DNA of 64,000 nt, from positions 544,501 through 608,500 of the forward strand of contig NZ_AKWX02000004.1 in the NCBI RefSeq assembly GCF_000306115.2. The letters run 5' to 3'. A model generated the notes under the pieces. It saw nothing but the letters and a program-made list of their open reading frames with translations. It was not told the DNA's origin and made no database searches. The position numbers were made by a program, and so were the translations under genes. Shown here piece after piece: positions 53,514 to 64,000 of the stretch. Positions within the stretch are counted from its first letter, which is position 1; each line of letters begins with the position of its first letter. This stretch comes from Leptospira wolffii serovar Khorat str. Khorat-H2. GTDB taxonomy: Bacteria; Spirochaetota; Leptospiria; Leptospirales; Leptospiraceae.

Positions 53514-53540
53514 AAAAAAAGCCCGGGCAAAAACCCGGGC
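53514..53540 (-). terminator. Rho-independent terminator after fabG
   Basis: GCCCGGG-(CAAAAA)-CCCGGGC type stem (53521-53540) with seven T residues on the minus strand (A at 53514-53520). It lies 44 bp past the fabG stop and separates rpmF-plsX-fabG from acpP. Confidence 0.92.
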
Positions 53541-53583
53541 CGTTTTCCGAATTAGATTTAGGTGAAAGTGGAACCTAAATCGA

Positions 53584-54348
53584 TTAGGCTTGGACTCCGG
53601 GAAGGAATCCTCCTCCGTTCACCTCGATAACCTGTCCGGTTATGAAGGAAGAGAGGTCGGAGGCCAAGAAGGCGATCGTGTTTGCGATGTCTTCCGGTTG
53701 TCCCGCTCTTTTTAGGGGGATAGCCGCGACCATAGCTGTACGGATTTTTTCGGGAATTGCGTCGGTCATTTCGGTTTGGATGTATCCCGGAGCGATTGCG
53801 TTGCAACGCACTTTACGGGAAGCCATTTCCAAAGCCACTGCCTTGGTGAATCCGATCACACCGGCCTTAGAAGCGGAGTAATTGGTTTGTCCGATATTTC
53901 CGTTCACCCCTGCGATGGAGGAAAGGTTGATGATGGATCCTCCGTTCGGATTCTTAGCCATGAATTTCACCGCCGCTTGAGTGCAGTTGAAAGTTCCGGT
54001 CAAGTTGACCGCGATCACAGCGTCCCACTGTTCTTGCTTCATTCTAAGCAAAAGAGTGTCCTTGGTGATTCCTGCATTGTTTACGAGAATGTCCACGGAA
54101 CCGAAAGCATCCACTACGGATTGGATAGCTGCAAGAGCGGATTCCGAGTTTGCCACGTTTGCGGAGATTCCTAGAGTCTTTACTCCGGTTGCTTTTGCGA
54201 TTTCTTCGGCGGTTGCCTTACTTGCTTCTTCGTTTAGGTCGGCGATTACAACGTTTGCGCCTGCTTGCGCCAATTTCAGCGCGGTTGCTTTACCGATTCC
54301 ACGGGCAGCCCCGGTTATAATGGCGTTTTTGCCTTTCAAATCGATCAT
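53584..54348 (-). CDS. fabG: 3-oxoacyl-[ACP] reductase
   Basis: A 254-residue short-chain dehydrogenase that reduces 3-oxoacyl-ACP with NADPH in fatty acid elongation. Visible: the nucleotide loop TGAARGIGKA, NNAGITKD, the catalytic Ser in IINLSSIAG and the YSASK pair (Tyr and Lys), then PGYIQTEMTD and GQVIEVNGG. The ATG at 54348 has AAGGA nine bases upstream. The context (plsX upstream, acpP downstream) supports FabG rather than another SDR. Confidence 0.93.
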   Translation of the reverse strand: MIDLKGKNAIITGAARGIGKATALKLAQAGANVVIADLNEEASKATAEEIAKATGVKTLGISANVANSESALAAIQSVVDAFGSVDILVNNAGITKDTLLLRMKQEQWDAVIAVNLTGTFNCTQAAVKFMAKNPNGGSIINLSSIAGVNGNIGQTNYSASKAGVIGFTKAVALEMASRKVRCNAIAPGYIQTEMTDAIPEKIRTAMVAAIPLKRAGQPEDIANTIAFLASDLSSFITGQVIEVNGGGFLPGVQA

Positions 54349-54457
54349 TGATTTGTTCCTTACCAGATTCTGCGGTTAGCGTATTTTCGCGTCCCATAGG
54401 GTCAAGTGGATTCGTGATAGGCAATCGTCTACAGGGGGAAGAGATTCGGTATAATTG

Positions 54458-55468
54458 CTAAGAGTTTAATTTGTATTTCTCGATCTGCTCGGTGATCTTT
54501 CTATTTACGTCCCTTTCCGCGCATTCCACCACCACTCGAATCGCGTTTCGAACCGCATGAGAGTTGGAGGACCCATGGCCTATCAAACAGGTCCCGTCCA
54601 CTCCTAAGAGAAGGGCTCCTCCGTATTCCGCGTAATCCAAACGCTTCTTGATCGCGGTGAAAGTGGGCTTCAATAATAAGGCACCAGTCTGAGCCAAACT
54701 GGATTGAGCGATACTTTCCCTTAGGACGCTGAAAATGGATTTAGACAATCCTTCGGTCGCCTTTAGGACTATGTTTCCTACGAAACCGTCGCAAATCACG
54801 ACGTCCACATCCCTGCCTCCCCCATAAAGGTCCCGCCCCTCCACGTTTCCTACGAAATCTATGGGAAGTTTTCTCAGGAATTCGAAAGCCTTTTGGGTGA
54901 CCGAATTGCCCTTCTTATCTTCTTCTCCATTGGAAAGAAGTCCCACCTTAGGTTTCGGAATATTGAATATTAAGCGGGAATAAATCTCTCCCATCATCCC
55001 GAATTGAGCCAGATACTCGGGCTTGCAGTCCACATTGGCTCCCGCATCCAGTAATAATGTAGGAGCTCCTTTCTCTCTGGGAATCGGAGCGGCGATCGGA
55101 GGTCTCAGAACACCTGGAATTCTACCCAAATAAAGTAAAGCCGCCGCCATAGTGGCTCCCGTATTTCCGGGAGAAAACATTCCTACGCATGTCTTATCCG
55201 CAACCAACTGGGCGGCCTGAACTACGGACGAATCCTCCATAGCACGAACCGCGATGGAGGGAGAGTCGTTCATTTCTATGATTTCGCCGGCGTGGGCGAT
55301 GCGGATTTTGTCGGTGTCGTATTCGTATTTGAGGAGAATCTCACTGACTTCCTCTTCCTTACCGACTAGAACTACTTTACGGCCGTCCTCTTTGACTGCG
55401 GTGACGGCACCTTCTACGATCCGATCAGGACCGTAGTCGCCGCTCATGACATCGACGGCGACCCACAT
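54458..55468 (-). CDS. plsX: Phosphate acyltransferase PlsX
   Basis: Makes acyl-phosphate from acyl-ACP and phosphate at the membrane, feeding PlsY for phosphatidic acid synthesis. The 336-residue length is right. Motifs: [10 protein letters not shown] at the start, [45 protein letters not shown] and [15 protein letters not shown], all typical of PlsX. It follows rpmF by five bases, the classical arrangement. Confidence 0.95.
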   Translation of the reverse strand: MWVAVDVMSGDYGPDRIVEGAVTAVKEDGRKVVLVGKEEEVSEILLKYEYDTDKIRIAHAGEIIEMNDSPSIAVRAMEDSSVVQAAQLVADKTCVGMFSPGNTGATMAAALLYLGRIPGVLRPPIAAPIPREKGAPTLLLDAGANVDCKPEYLAQFGMMGEIYSRLIFNIPKPKVGLLSNGEEDKKGNSVTQKAFEFLRKLPIDFVGNVEGRDLYGGGRDVDVVICDGFVGNIVLKATEGLSKSIFSVLRESIAQSSLAQTGALLLKPTFTAIKKRLDYAEYGGALLLGVDGTCLIGHGSSNSHAVRNAIRVVVECAERDVNRKITEQIEKYKLNS

Positions 55469-55473
55469 AGTGA

Positions 55474-55674
55474 TTAGTTCTCTTCGCTGGTCTTCCTAAC
55501 TTTCGGTTCTACCACAACGCGATCTTTATAAAAACCGCAGACTGGGCAGATTCTATGAGGTGGGCGGAAGGAATTGCAGTTCGGACAGGGCACCAGGTTC
55601 GGTTTTCCGATTGCGTGGTGGGCCCGTTTCATCCTCACTTTTGATTTGGATTTTCGTCTCTTAGGAACTGCCAT
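55474..55674 (-). CDS. rpmF: 50S ribosomal protein L32
   Basis: A 66-residue L32: [20 protein letters not shown] at the start and a four-Cys zinc ribbon, CPNC...CPVCGFYK, after about residue 34. The C-terminal tail is extended and charged relative to the shortest homologues. The rpmF-plsX-fab gene order is widespread, tying ribosome output to lipid synthesis. A large nested hairpin lies between hisG and this gene. Confidence 0.95.
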   Translation of the reverse strand: MAVPKRRKSKSKVRMKRAHHAIGKPNLVPCPNCNSFRPPHRICPVCGFYKDRVVVEPKVRKTSEEN

Positions 55675-55721
55675 TGTTTTTCTCTATAGATAAGGTCGAT
55701 TTACGACTATGTTTTTTTTAA

Positions 55722-55765
55722 GCGGAGATTTCACAACCGTTTTTCATTTTTACGGTTTTCTCCGC
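55722..55765 (-). other. Nested hairpin between hisG and rpmF
   Basis: An outer 7-bp stem GCGGAGA/TCTCCGC (55722-55728 with 55759-55765) encloses a second 6-bp stem AACCGT/ACGGTT (55735-55740 with 55752-55757). It lies directly after the hisG stop. On the minus strand it is followed by A-rich, not T-rich, sequence, so it is not a normal terminator there. An RNase III or stability element, or a factor site, are possible readings. Confidence 0.65.
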
Positions 55766-55769
55766 GGTT

Positions 55770-56393
55770 TTATACCTTCACCGCTCGGAAAGTATCCAGG
55801 AATTCCCCGATCTCCTTCCTCTTGGTATATAAAGCGGAACGATTGAAAGCCAGCCTAGCCGTGGACTCCAGAATGATTTCGATCTCTTGCAGATTATTGG
55901 CCTTTAAAGTCGCCCCGGTAGAAACCAGGTCCACAATACAGTCCGAAAGTCCCACGAGAGGAGCCAATTCTATACTTCCATACAACTTAATGACTTCGCA
56001 ATTGATGCCTTTTCGAAGAAAGAAGTCCTTGGCGATATTGGGATATTTTGTCGCCACCCGAACCTTTCTTTCTCCATTACTCAGACTCCAGCCTTTCGGA
56101 GCGGCGACGGATAATCTGCATTTTCCGATTCCCAGATCCAGAGGGAGAAGGAGATCGTAACCTCCCTCCAATAATACGTCCCATCCGACAATACCGGCAT
56201 CGGCGGCATTCTGCTCCACGTAAGTAGGAACATCCTGAGAACGGACAAGAAGTATACGGACCTTGTCTTTCGGGTCCCGGTAGATGAGTTCTTTGGAATC
56301 CGGATCGGGCTTGCCGCTAAGCCAGCCTCTTTCCAGCATCAATTCGATGCTCTCTTCGGCGAGCCGTCCTTTCGGAAGGGCCAAAGTCAGCAT
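55770..56393 (-). CDS. hisG: ATP phosphoribosyltransferase, short form
   Basis: First step of histidine synthesis: ATP plus PRPP to phosphoribosyl-ATP. At 207 residues it is the short form (HisG-S), lacking the C-terminal regulatory domain, and normally needs HisZ as partner; no hisZ is seen here. Motifs: [10 protein letters not shown] at the start, [20 protein letters not shown], and the PRPP-binding [14 protein letters not shown] near 155. The ATG is one base after the TPR gene stop. Confidence 0.95.
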   Translation of the reverse strand: MLTLALPKGRLAEESIELMLERGWLSGKPDPDSKELIYRDPKDKVRILLVRSQDVPTYVEQNAADAGIVGWDVLLEGGYDLLLPLDLGIGKCRLSVAAPKGWSLSNGERKVRVATKYPNIAKDFFLRKGINCEVIKLYGSIELAPLVGLSDCIVDLVSTGATLKANNLQEIEIILESTARLAFNRSALYTKRKEIGEFLDTFRAVKV

Positions 56394-56394
56394 T

Positions 56395-57135
56395 TTAATT
56401 TCCCTGGCTGGTTTTGAGAAGAAGGTAGGTCGCCAGTTCTTTGACCGACTTGAATTCTTCTGAAGGAGAAGAAATGTCCTGTTCCAGAACTTTTTTCAGT
56501 AGTTCCTTTGCCTCGTCTTTCTTCCCGTTCTTTACTTTGAGTCTTGCCGCTTGGTATAGACTCCAAGCGTAAAAACCGGAAATATTCTTACGACCGGCTA
56601 AAAGAGAAGAAGCCGTGAAATAATCCGATTCGGCCTCGGCCAATTGGTTTCCGCTTTCTCTATAATTGCCTGCGATATAGAAATAGTAAGCCTTTACTTC
56701 GGGAAGTTCGTCGATTTGCTTTCCCGCCCATTCCAATTTATCCGCAGCCTTCGCAAATTCGCCGTTGCGAGCATAAAGATCGCCTAAGGTTTTGGATAAA
56801 CGCAATTCTAAAGAAGGAGAAGAATGATAAGTAGATTGGATCGCTTCGTAGCGCTTGATTTTTTCCGCCAGGTCCGTATTAGGTTTGAGAGCTAATTCTT
56901 TTTCCAGAATTTCGACAGCGATCGTTCCTTTTCTGAACTGATCCGCTCTATATTCGTTCCAACCCACTACGGAAACCACTGTAACGATCAGAACGATCAA
57001 ACCGATCAGAACGGGCTTCTTATGCTCTCCGATTTTGGAGAAAAGGATGGCAAAGGCCCTCTCCGCTCCTGTAAGATCCGCGTACGGATCCAAATCTTTA
57101 ATAGACGCTCCAGTTTTTGGTTCGAACCGCTTCAT
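56395..57135 (-). CDS. YfgM-like membrane-anchored TPR protein
   Basis: A 246-residue protein with a cytoplasmic N-terminal part (about 40 residues), one membrane helix (about 42-60) and a periplasmic region of TPR-like repeats ([40 protein letters not shown]). The form resembles YfgM, an accessory of the SecYEG-chaperone network in E. coli, but I see no specific motif. It is 18 bp from rpsA and one base from hisG in the same operon. Confidence 0.75.
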   Translation of the reverse strand: MKRFEPKTGASIKDLDPYADLTGAERAFAILFSKIGEHKKPVLIGLIVLIVTVVSVVGWNEYRADQFRKGTIAVEILEKELALKPNTDLAEKIKRYEAIQSTYHSSPSLELRLSKTLGDLYARNGEFAKAADKLEWAGKQIDELPEVKAYYFYIAGNYRESGNQLAEAESDYFTASSLLAGRKNISGFYAWSLYQAARLKVKNGKKDEAKELLKKVLEQDISSPSEEFKSVKELATYLLLKTSQGN

Positions 57136-57153
57136 TAGGACCCCGAGTTTCTC

Positions 57154-58836
<1,683 letters not shown>

Positions 58837-58869
58837 ACGGACTGGAATACTCGGTTAATTAGTTTGGGA

Positions 58870-59583
58870 TTAGTGCGAATCGTTATAAATGCCAGGCTCT
58901 AGGCACCCAAGGATCTTACTAATTACACTATTTTTTGGCAGGCTATCCGTGTCAATGAGGATTGCGTCCTCCGCTTTTCGGAGGGGTGCTATTTCCCGTT
59001 CCGTATCGGATTTATCCCTGAGAATGATCTCATTTTCGATCTCATCCAAATTCGAGGAAATCCCCTGCTCCAAAAGTTGGTTGTACCTTCTTTCCGCTCG
59101 GATCCTGGATGAGGCCGTTAGGAAGAATTTGTAACGGGCGTCCGGAAAAACATGGGTGCCTATGTCTCTCCCGTCCATTACCAGTCTATGAGTCTTGGCC
59201 AGATTTCTAAGCTGTATATTTACGAAGTCCCGGAATACCGCCTTATCCGCTATGAACTTGATCTCTCGAGTGATTTCCGGACTACGAATTTCAACCGACA
59301 CGTCTTTGCCGGAGAGAAAGATATGATTCTCCCCTTTTTCGGAAAATTCGCAACGGATTTCTGCCCCTTGCGTCAGAGACGGCCAATCTTGTTTTTGCAA
59401 CCATTCCGAAAAGGAAGAATGAGAAGATGCGTTTTGGTATATTCCATAAATGTGAAGAGTTAAGGCTCTGTAGAATGCGCCCGAGTCCAAGTATTCGAAT
59501 CCGAGTTTCTTGGAGATCTCTCTTGCGACCGTACTCTTTCCGGTTCCGGCGGGTCCGTCTAAAGCGATTACGTTCGGATTCAT
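58870..59583 (-). CDS. cmk: Cytidylate kinase
   Basis: A 237-residue kinase phosphorylating CMP and dCMP. P-loop GPAGTGKST near residue 9, [10 protein letters not shown] (substrate binding), [15 protein letters not shown] near 140, and a lid with [14 protein letters not shown]. The ATG at 59583 overlaps the aroA stop as ATGA and follows AAGGG; the frame to 59637 is rejected. It is usual to find aroA-cmk-rpsA in this order. Confidence 0.95.
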   Translation of the reverse strand: MNPNVIALDGPAGTGKSTVAREISKKLGFEYLDSGAFYRALTLHIYGIYQNASSHSSFSEWLQKQDWPSLTQGAEIRCEFSEKGENHIFLSGKDVSVEIRSPEITREIKFIADKAVFRDFVNIQLRNLAKTHRLVMDGRDIGTHVFPDARYKFFLTASSRIRAERRYNQLLEQGISSNLDEIENEIILRDKSDTEREIAPLRKAEDAILIDTDSLPKNSVISKILGCLEPGIYNDSH

Positions 59584-60896
59584 CCTGCGATCCCTTCCAA
59601 AAGAGATTCGAAACCCGGAAAGGAAGTCTCTATCCAAGAGGTTTCATCCAAGGAAAGAGGAAGTCCGGAAACGGCTCTTAGAATCATGAAGCTCATCGCA
59701 ATCCTATGATCCATTTTTGTGAGGATCTTTCCGCCTTTACCGGAAAGCCAGGCCCCGGCCTCGGAAGAAATCCCGTTAGAACCTTGTTCCGGAATTTCAT
59801 ACCCGTCGGCATATTCGTGTACAAGGATCCCGAGACTTCTGAGGTTTTCCACCATGGCGAGAATCCGATCCGATTCCTTGGCTCGGAGTTCCTCCGCATT
59901 TCGAATGGAGAACCCTCCTTGGGAGAATAGACCCGCAATCGTAAGAATGGGAATCTCGTCTATGAGAGAAGGAATCCATTCCTCGGGTATTTCAGAAAAA
60001 CGTAAATTAGAAGACACCGCTTCCAGATCCCCTACGGGTTCTCCACATTCTATACGTCGGTTATGAACGACGATTTTTCCGCCCATAGCTTCCAGGGCTT
60101 TTAGGATTCCGATCCTGGAAGGATTGAGGCCAACATTCTTCACAAGAATCGAACCTTCTTTCAAAAGAACTCCCAGCACTAAAAAGAAAGCCGCTGAGGA
60201 AATATCTCCCGGAACCTGGAAATCCCGGGCTTCGAAAATATAAGGAGGTTCTATCTTAAAGTGAAGCGGATTCTTGTATTCGATTTTGTTCCCTAGAAAG
60301 CGAAACATATTCTCCGTATGGTCTCTGGAAAGAATGTCTTCTTCGTATTCCAAGGAGGTTTCGGAAGCCATCGCAGCGAGCATGAGACAGGACTTCACCT
60401 GGGCGGAAGCGATGGGACTCTTGTAAACGAAAGGAGAAAGTTTTTTACCTTCGATTTCCAAAGGAGCCTTATCTTCTTTTCCTTGGATGGAAGCTCCCAT
60501 TGCGGTTAAAGGTTTTATAATACGAGACATGGGACGCTTTTGGAGAGAATGGTCCCCGGTAAGTCTGGCCTTGATTCCGGACAACCCGCACAAAAGCCCT
60601 GCGGAGAGACGAATCCCAGTGCCTGCATTTCCGAAATCCAATTCTTTTTGCGGAGAATGTAAGCCCGATTTTCCGGGACTCGTAAAAATATATTCCTTCG
60701 AACCGATCTTCTTGGTCTGCAAACCGAGCAGGGAAAACGCCTTCATGGTATTGATGGGATCTTCCGCTTCCAAAAATCCGGTTACCCTGGTGCGACCCTT
60801 GGCAAGAACGGAGAATAAGACGGAACGGTGGGAGAGAGATTTATCGCCGGGGACTTCGATCTCCCGGCCGGAAGTTCTAAGGATTCTTGGAATCAT
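59580..60896 (-). CDS. aroA: EPSP synthase (3-phosphoshikimate 1-carboxyvinyltransferase)
   Basis: Joins phosphoenolpyruvate to shikimate-3-phosphate in the shikimate pathway. 438 residues. Visible: [33 protein letters not shown] near 90, and [10 protein letters not shown] near 335. It overlaps tyrA by 20 bases and cmk by ATGA. Class (I or II, glyphosate-sensitive or tolerant) cannot be decided by eye: the P-loop has GNAGTGIRL, where class II often has Ala for the second Gly, but one residue is not enough. Confidence 0.94.
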   Translation of the reverse strand: MIPRILRTSGREIEVPGDKSLSHRSVLFSVLAKGRTRVTGFLEAEDPINTMKAFSLLGLQTKKIGSKEYIFTSPGKSGLHSPQKELDFGNAGTGIRLSAGLLCGLSGIKARLTGDHSLQKRPMSRIIKPLTAMGASIQGKEDKAPLEIEGKKLSPFVYKSPIASAQVKSCLMLAAMASETSLEYEEDILSRDHTENMFRFLGNKIEYKNPLHFKIEPPYIFEARDFQVPGDISSAAFFLVLGVLLKEGSILVKNVGLNPSRIGILKALEAMGGKIVVHNRRIECGEPVGDLEAVSSNLRFSEIPEEWIPSLIDEIPILTIAGLFSQGGFSIRNAEELRAKESDRILAMVENLRSLGILVHEYADGYEIPEQGSNGISSEAGAWLSGKGGKILTKMDHRIAMSFMILRAVSGLPLSLDETSWIETSFPGFESLLEGIAG

Positions 60897-61794
60897 TTCT
60901 TTTCTTTAAAATGGAATCCCGGTCTTTTCGGGATCTTTCCATGAAGGATTCCCAATGTGCCGGGTCCAGCGGCTTTTTAGGATCCAATTCGGAAAGGAGT
61001 ACATCCAATCTATTCCGATAGTCGGTAAGCGCATTGAAAATCTCCTCTTGGTTGGAGGAAAAAATCGCGGACCACATCTTAGGATTGGAGCCTGCAATTC
61101 GGGTCATGTCCCGGAATCCGCCTCCGGTTAGAGCCACGGGAGAACCGTCGGTGAATTTTCGAACGCATTCGTTTTCCCAGACCCAATTGGTCATAAGAGA
61201 AGAGATCAAATGAGGAACATGAGAAACATAGGAAAGAATACGGTCATGATCCTCGGCGGGAATTTCCGTCGTCCACATCCCTAAGAATTTCCAGAAATCC
61301 TCCACTCTGGCATATGCGGTGGAAGAGGCTCCCTTGGGTCTGGTCAAAATACAAAGACGGTTTTCGTAAAGATCGGGGTTTGCGAATTCCAATCCGGATT
61401 CTTCCGAGCCGCACATTGGGTGAGAGGAAATATAATGATGGCCTTCTCCTAGGACGGATTCCACTGCTCTTACGATTTCGAGTTTGGTGGACCCCATATC
61501 CGTAAGAAGTCCCTGAAAATGGGATGGCAGTTCCCGGATCAGATCCACGGTTTTATCCACGGGTACGCCGAATACCACTAGATCGTAGGATTCCAGTTTT
61601 TGGGAGGCACGGAATTCTTCCGCAGTGAAGATCTGATCCGCAGATCCCAACTGGATACCCTTCTCCTTACTGGAAGGAGATCCAACGACTCCCACCACTT
61701 CCGTATCCGGAGATTTTTTCTTGAGAGCCAAAGACAAGGAGGCTCCCATCATCCCCAGACCGTAAATCAGTACGCGACGAAATTCCAGTCTCAC
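60877..61794 (-). CDS. tyrA: Prephenate dehydrogenase
   Basis: Converts prephenate to 4-hydroxyphenylpyruvate for tyrosine. 305 residues: Rossmann motif [46 protein letters not shown], and [12 protein letters not shown]. It lacks the chorismate mutase or ACT domain of some fused forms. ATGA overlap with pheA at the start and 20 bases shared with aroA at the end. Arogenate use instead of prephenate cannot be excluded. Confidence 0.93.
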   Translation of the reverse strand: MRLEFRRVLIYGLGMMGASLSLALKKKSPDTEVVGVVGSPSSKEKGIQLGSADQIFTAEEFRASQKLESYDLVVFGVPVDKTVDLIRELPSHFQGLLTDMGSTKLEIVRAVESVLGEGHHYISSHPMCGSEESGLEFANPDLYENRLCILTRPKGASSTAYARVEDFWKFLGMWTTEIPAEDHDRILSYVSHVPHLISSLMTNWVWENECVRKFTDGSPVALTGGGFRDMTRIAGSNPKMWSAIFSSNQEEIFNALTDYRNRLDVLLSELDPKKPLDPAHWESFMERSRKDRDSILKKRNDSKNP

Positions 61795-62882
61795 GGATTC
61801 GCGGGAGAGATCGGATACGATCCCAAGATCCTCAGATAGATTGTGTTTTCCTTCAGGGTGTTTAGGACATCCTCGATAATCGGATCCTTTTTGTGACCGT
61901 GAAAATCGATGAAGAAATTATACTCCCAGGAAGTTCTGCGAGTCGGCCTGGATTCCACCTTGGTTAAGTTGATCTCCTTGTCGAAGAAAGGCTTTAGAAC
62001 TTTATAAAGTGATCCAGGCTTATCCGGAATGGAGAAAACCACCGACGTCTTATCGTTTCCGGTAGGAGGGCACTGGTTTTTACCGATGATCAAAAACCGG
62101 GTGGTATTATCCGACATGTCTTCGATGGATTCGCGGACTATATCCAGACCGTAGATCTCCGCAGCGATAGAAGAAGCGACCGCCGCGCAGGCCTCCTTTT
62201 TTTCCGCGACGATACTCGCCGCACGAGAAGTGGAAGGAGTTTCCGAAACTTCCACATGGGGAAGATTGGCTGCGATCCAATTCCTACATTGAGAATTGGC
62301 GATCTTGATACCGTACAATGTCTTGATTTTGGATAGATCGTGTTCGAAACCCAAGAGGTTCAAATGGATCTTGAGATAGATTTCGGAGTAAATATTTAGG
62401 TCGGAGACTAGAAACTGATCCAGAGTGGAATTCACGAGACCTTCGGAAGAATTTTCCACGGGAACCACACCGTAATCCGCCTTATCCGTTTCCACTGCAC
62501 GAAAAACTTCGGGAATGGAAGGAAACTCGGAAGCTTCGACGGAAGTTCCGAATCTGGCACGCACCGCTTGGTGGGAAAAAGAACCTTCCGGCCCTAGGTA
62601 TCCTACGGAGAGCCCTTTTTCTACGGAGAAAGAGCCTGACATGATTTCTCTATAAATCGCGACGAGAACCTTGTCGGGAAGAGGCCCGCCGTTTAGACTC
62701 AGGATCTTTTCGTATACGTCCTTTTCTCTGTCGGGGCGATAGATGGGCTCGTTATTTTCCCTTTTGATCTCTCCGATAGAAGACGCAATCTCCGCCCTGG
62801 CTTGGATCGCCTTGACGATTTCTTTGTCCAGGGAATCTATCTTGTCCCGGAATTCCTTTAACCTGTCGTTATTCTTGGCCAT
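61791..62882 (-). CDS. pheA: Bifunctional chorismate mutase / prephenate dehydratase
   Basis: Chorismate to prephenate, then to phenylpyruvate, for phenylalanine. 363 residues: an AroQ-type mutase (about 1-90, [20 protein letters not shown] and [12 protein letters not shown]), a dehydratase (about 92-270; [24 protein letters not shown]), and an ACT domain (about 280-360; [15 protein letters not shown], the ESRP motif in KVESRPTRR) that binds Phe for feedback control. It shares 14 bases with scpB and ATGA with tyrA. Confidence 0.95.
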   Translation of the reverse strand: MAKNNDRLKEFRDKIDSLDKEIVKAIQARAEIASSIGEIKRENNEPIYRPDREKDVYEKILSLNGGPLPDKVLVAIYREIMSGSFSVEKGLSVGYLGPEGSFSHQAVRARFGTSVEASEFPSIPEVFRAVETDKADYGVVPVENSSEGLVNSTLDQFLVSDLNIYSEIYLKIHLNLLGFEHDLSKIKTLYGIKIANSQCRNWIAANLPHVEVSETPSTSRAASIVAEKKEACAAVASSIAAEIYGLDIVRESIEDMSDNTTRFLIIGKNQCPPTGNDKTSVVFSIPDKPGSLYKVLKPFFDKEINLTKVESRPTRRTSWEYNFFIDFHGHKKDPIIEDVLNTLKENTIYLRILGSYPISPANP

Positions 62883-63438
62883 TCTCTATCAAATCGTCCA
62901 AACTTTCGAATTTTAATTCTTTCACTTCCACAGGAGCGGGCAGGTCCGTCAATTTGTTCAGCCCGAAATGGATCAAAAATTCCTTGGTGGTTCCGTACAA
63001 TGCCGGCCTACCCGGAACTTCTTTATTGCCCACGGGTTTCACCAATTTTTTTGAAATCAAAGAAGTCACCATGGCTCTGGACGAGACCCCGCGGATATCG
63101 TCTATTTCGGATAATGTGATCGGTTGCTTATAAGCGATGATTGCGAGAGTATCGAGACTAGAGCGGGACAATTGCTCTCTCTTTTTTTCCTTAAAGAGTC
63201 GGGCAAGAATCTCTGAATACTTTTCATTGGTGGAAAATTGGTAGGCACCCGCAATTTCCCTTAAGACGAATCCTCCGTCTTTTTCTTGGTAATCTAAGAT
63301 GAGCTCGTCCAGGATTTCCCGGGCTTCCTGCTTTTCGCAGTCGATGGATTTGGCTATACTGGCGAGTTTCAGCGGTTCCCCGGAAAGGAAAAGCAGCGCT
63401 TCGATCAGTCCTTTTAAGCCGGCTTTGTCGCGTTCCAC
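62869..63438 (-). CDS. scpB: Segregation and condensation protein B
   Basis: A 189-residue ScpB: two winged-helix domains with LIEALLFLSGEPLKL at the start, LDTLAIIAYKQPIT, SEIDDIRGVSS and EVPGRPALYGTTKEFLIHFG. It binds ScpA and Smc in chromosome compaction and segregation. It overlaps scpA by 25 bases and pheA by 14, so the segregation and aromatic genes are one unit. Confidence 0.95.
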   Translation of the reverse strand: MERDKAGLKGLIEALLFLSGEPLKLASIAKSIDCEKQEAREILDELILDYQEKDGGFVLREIAGAYQFSTNEKYSEILARLFKEKKREQLSRSSLDTLAIIAYKQPITLSEIDDIRGVSSRAMVTSLISKKLVKPVGNKEVPGRPALYGTTKEFLIHFGLNKLTDLPAPVEVKELKFESLDDLIENGQE

Positions 63439-64000
63439 GGTTCTCCCACCAAGAATATACGGATTTCGCCGAAAATCTTATGTTGGCGGATCGAAACGAT
63501 CCTTTGTTTGCACAATTCCAACATGGCAAGAAAGACGGCTACAATCTCTGCTTTCTCGGGGTTGACCTCTGAAAACAATTCTTCGAAAGAGATATCCGAA
63601 CGTTCGGCGAGGAGTTCGGAGATGGACCCCATCTTTTCCTCGACAGAATACCTGTGGGGCGTGGTAAGTAAAGCGGGAATCTCGGTCTCGTCTTCCCGTT
63701 TTTCCAAGATCTCGTTAAAGGCCGAAATCAGGTCCAAAAGACTCAAGTCCAGCCAGGAATCCGCCTCGTCTATGACTTGGTTGGTTTCCCGATGGAAAAT
63801 TCCGCCTTGAAGCTTATCGATCTCGGAAAGCCTTTGGGCCGAGAGCTGGTATTTTTTGTGCTCCAATAATTTTTCCACGAGTTCCGGGGGAAGAGGCGGA
63901 TCGTAATCCTCCTCTTCGAAGCCTGGGTCGGGAAGCAGGGCCTTTGATTTGAGATATACCAAATTGGCTGCCATCAGAGCGTATTCCGCTCCGACATCTA
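63414..64000 (-). CDS. scpA: Segregation and condensation protein A, 5' end beyond window
   Basis: The kleisin subunit of the Smc-ScpAB complex. The C-terminal 195 residues are in the window; the frame stays open through the right edge (an Asp-Val-Gly-Ala run in frame before the visible Met), so the start lies beyond 64000. The visible part has ALMAANLVYLKSKALLP, the typical ScpA helix, a variable acidic middle, and the C-terminal winged helix, where SFEELF and VAVFLAMLELCKQ appear. It heads the scpB-pheA-tyrA-aroA-cmk-rpsA run. Confidence 0.92.
   Translation of the reverse strand, partial: DVGAEYALMAANLVYLKSKALLPDPGFEEEDYDPPLPPELVEKLLEHKKYQLSAQRLSEIDKLQGGIFHRETNQVIDEADSWLDLSLLDLISAFNEILEKREDETEIPALLTTPHRYSVEEKMGSISELLAERSDISFEELFSEVNPEKAEIVAVFLAMLELCKQRIVSIRQHKIFGEIRIFLVGEPWNATKPA

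Noticed and set aside
53318..53515. Plus-strand frame of 65 codons upstream of acpP
   Set aside because: No ribosome binding site, ends in the fabG terminator region, no family resemblance.

Overview
The window is chromosomal DNA from a spirochete of the genus Leptospira, or a very close relative. The evidence is the adjacent flaA2 and flaA1 sheath genes, a GreA fused to a very long N-terminal region (a spirochete trait), many lipoproteins with loose spirochetal lipoboxes, frequent TTG and GTG starts, and genes packed back to back on the minus strand. Base composition looks moderate (by eye in the upper 40s percent GC, not counted), which would fit a saprophytic or intermediate species better than AT-rich L. 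interrogans. That species-level point is inference. I see no rRNA, tRNA, CRISPR array, transposase or prophage.

Layout. 1-2 kb: an AsmA-like envelope protein (cut by the window edge) behind a STAS anti-anti-sigma factor, both on the minus strand. 2-7 kb (+): a polyprenyl-phosphate glycosyltransferase coupled to a GT39-like membrane protein, then a membrane histidine kinase with two PAS domains. 7-11 kb (-): a fatty acid hydroxylase/sterol desaturase family enzyme, a membrane-bound AraC regulator, an NAD(P)-dependent epimerase and purB. 11-17 kb: small membrane proteins, a kinase-fold protein and a lone peptide-type solute-binding lipoprotein. 17-24 kb (-): the (p)ppGpp enzyme and nadC, a LysM lipoprotein, a second STAS protein, tgt, fur and lptE. 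24-29 kb: an M23 peptidase, a small membrane protein and the giant GreA. 29-36 kb: a small Cys-rich ORF, a three-gene secreted/lipoprotein operon, and a PUR-domain gene leading flaA2-flaA1. 36-39 kb: a secreted protein of unknown role, radA and an RNase D-like exonuclease. 39-43 kb (+): a GH36 alpha-galactosidase, a lipoprotein and a DUF4105 permuted papain-like protein. 43-46 kb (-): a histone-deacetylase-family enzyme, an unknown protein and a response regulator/PP2C phosphatase, divergent from pyk.

From about 47.7 kb to the end the minus strand is mostly housekeeping. There is a compact run scpA-scpB-pheA-tyrA-aroA-cmk-rpsA-TPR-hisG, then rpmF-plsX-fabG, acpP, rnc, a Nudix hydrolase, aroB, a TonB-C-like protein, an MscS channel and a TPR lipoprotein-like protein. 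Aromatic amino-acid synthesis (aroA, aroB, tyrA, pheA) and lipid synthesis (plsX, fabG, acpP) are thus interleaved with chromosome segregation and translation genes.

The most interesting items are: a dispersed two-hairpin repeat, one copy of which overlaps the start of a secreted-protein gene; a PUR-domain nucleic-acid-binding protein as first gene of the flaA operon; the GreA fusion with an internal Tudor/CarD-like motif; the HDAC/unknown/RR-PP2C operon facing pyk; the kinase-fold protein at 14 kb; and the DUF4105 enzyme-lipoprotein pair. None of these is proven to be a new system from sequence alone.
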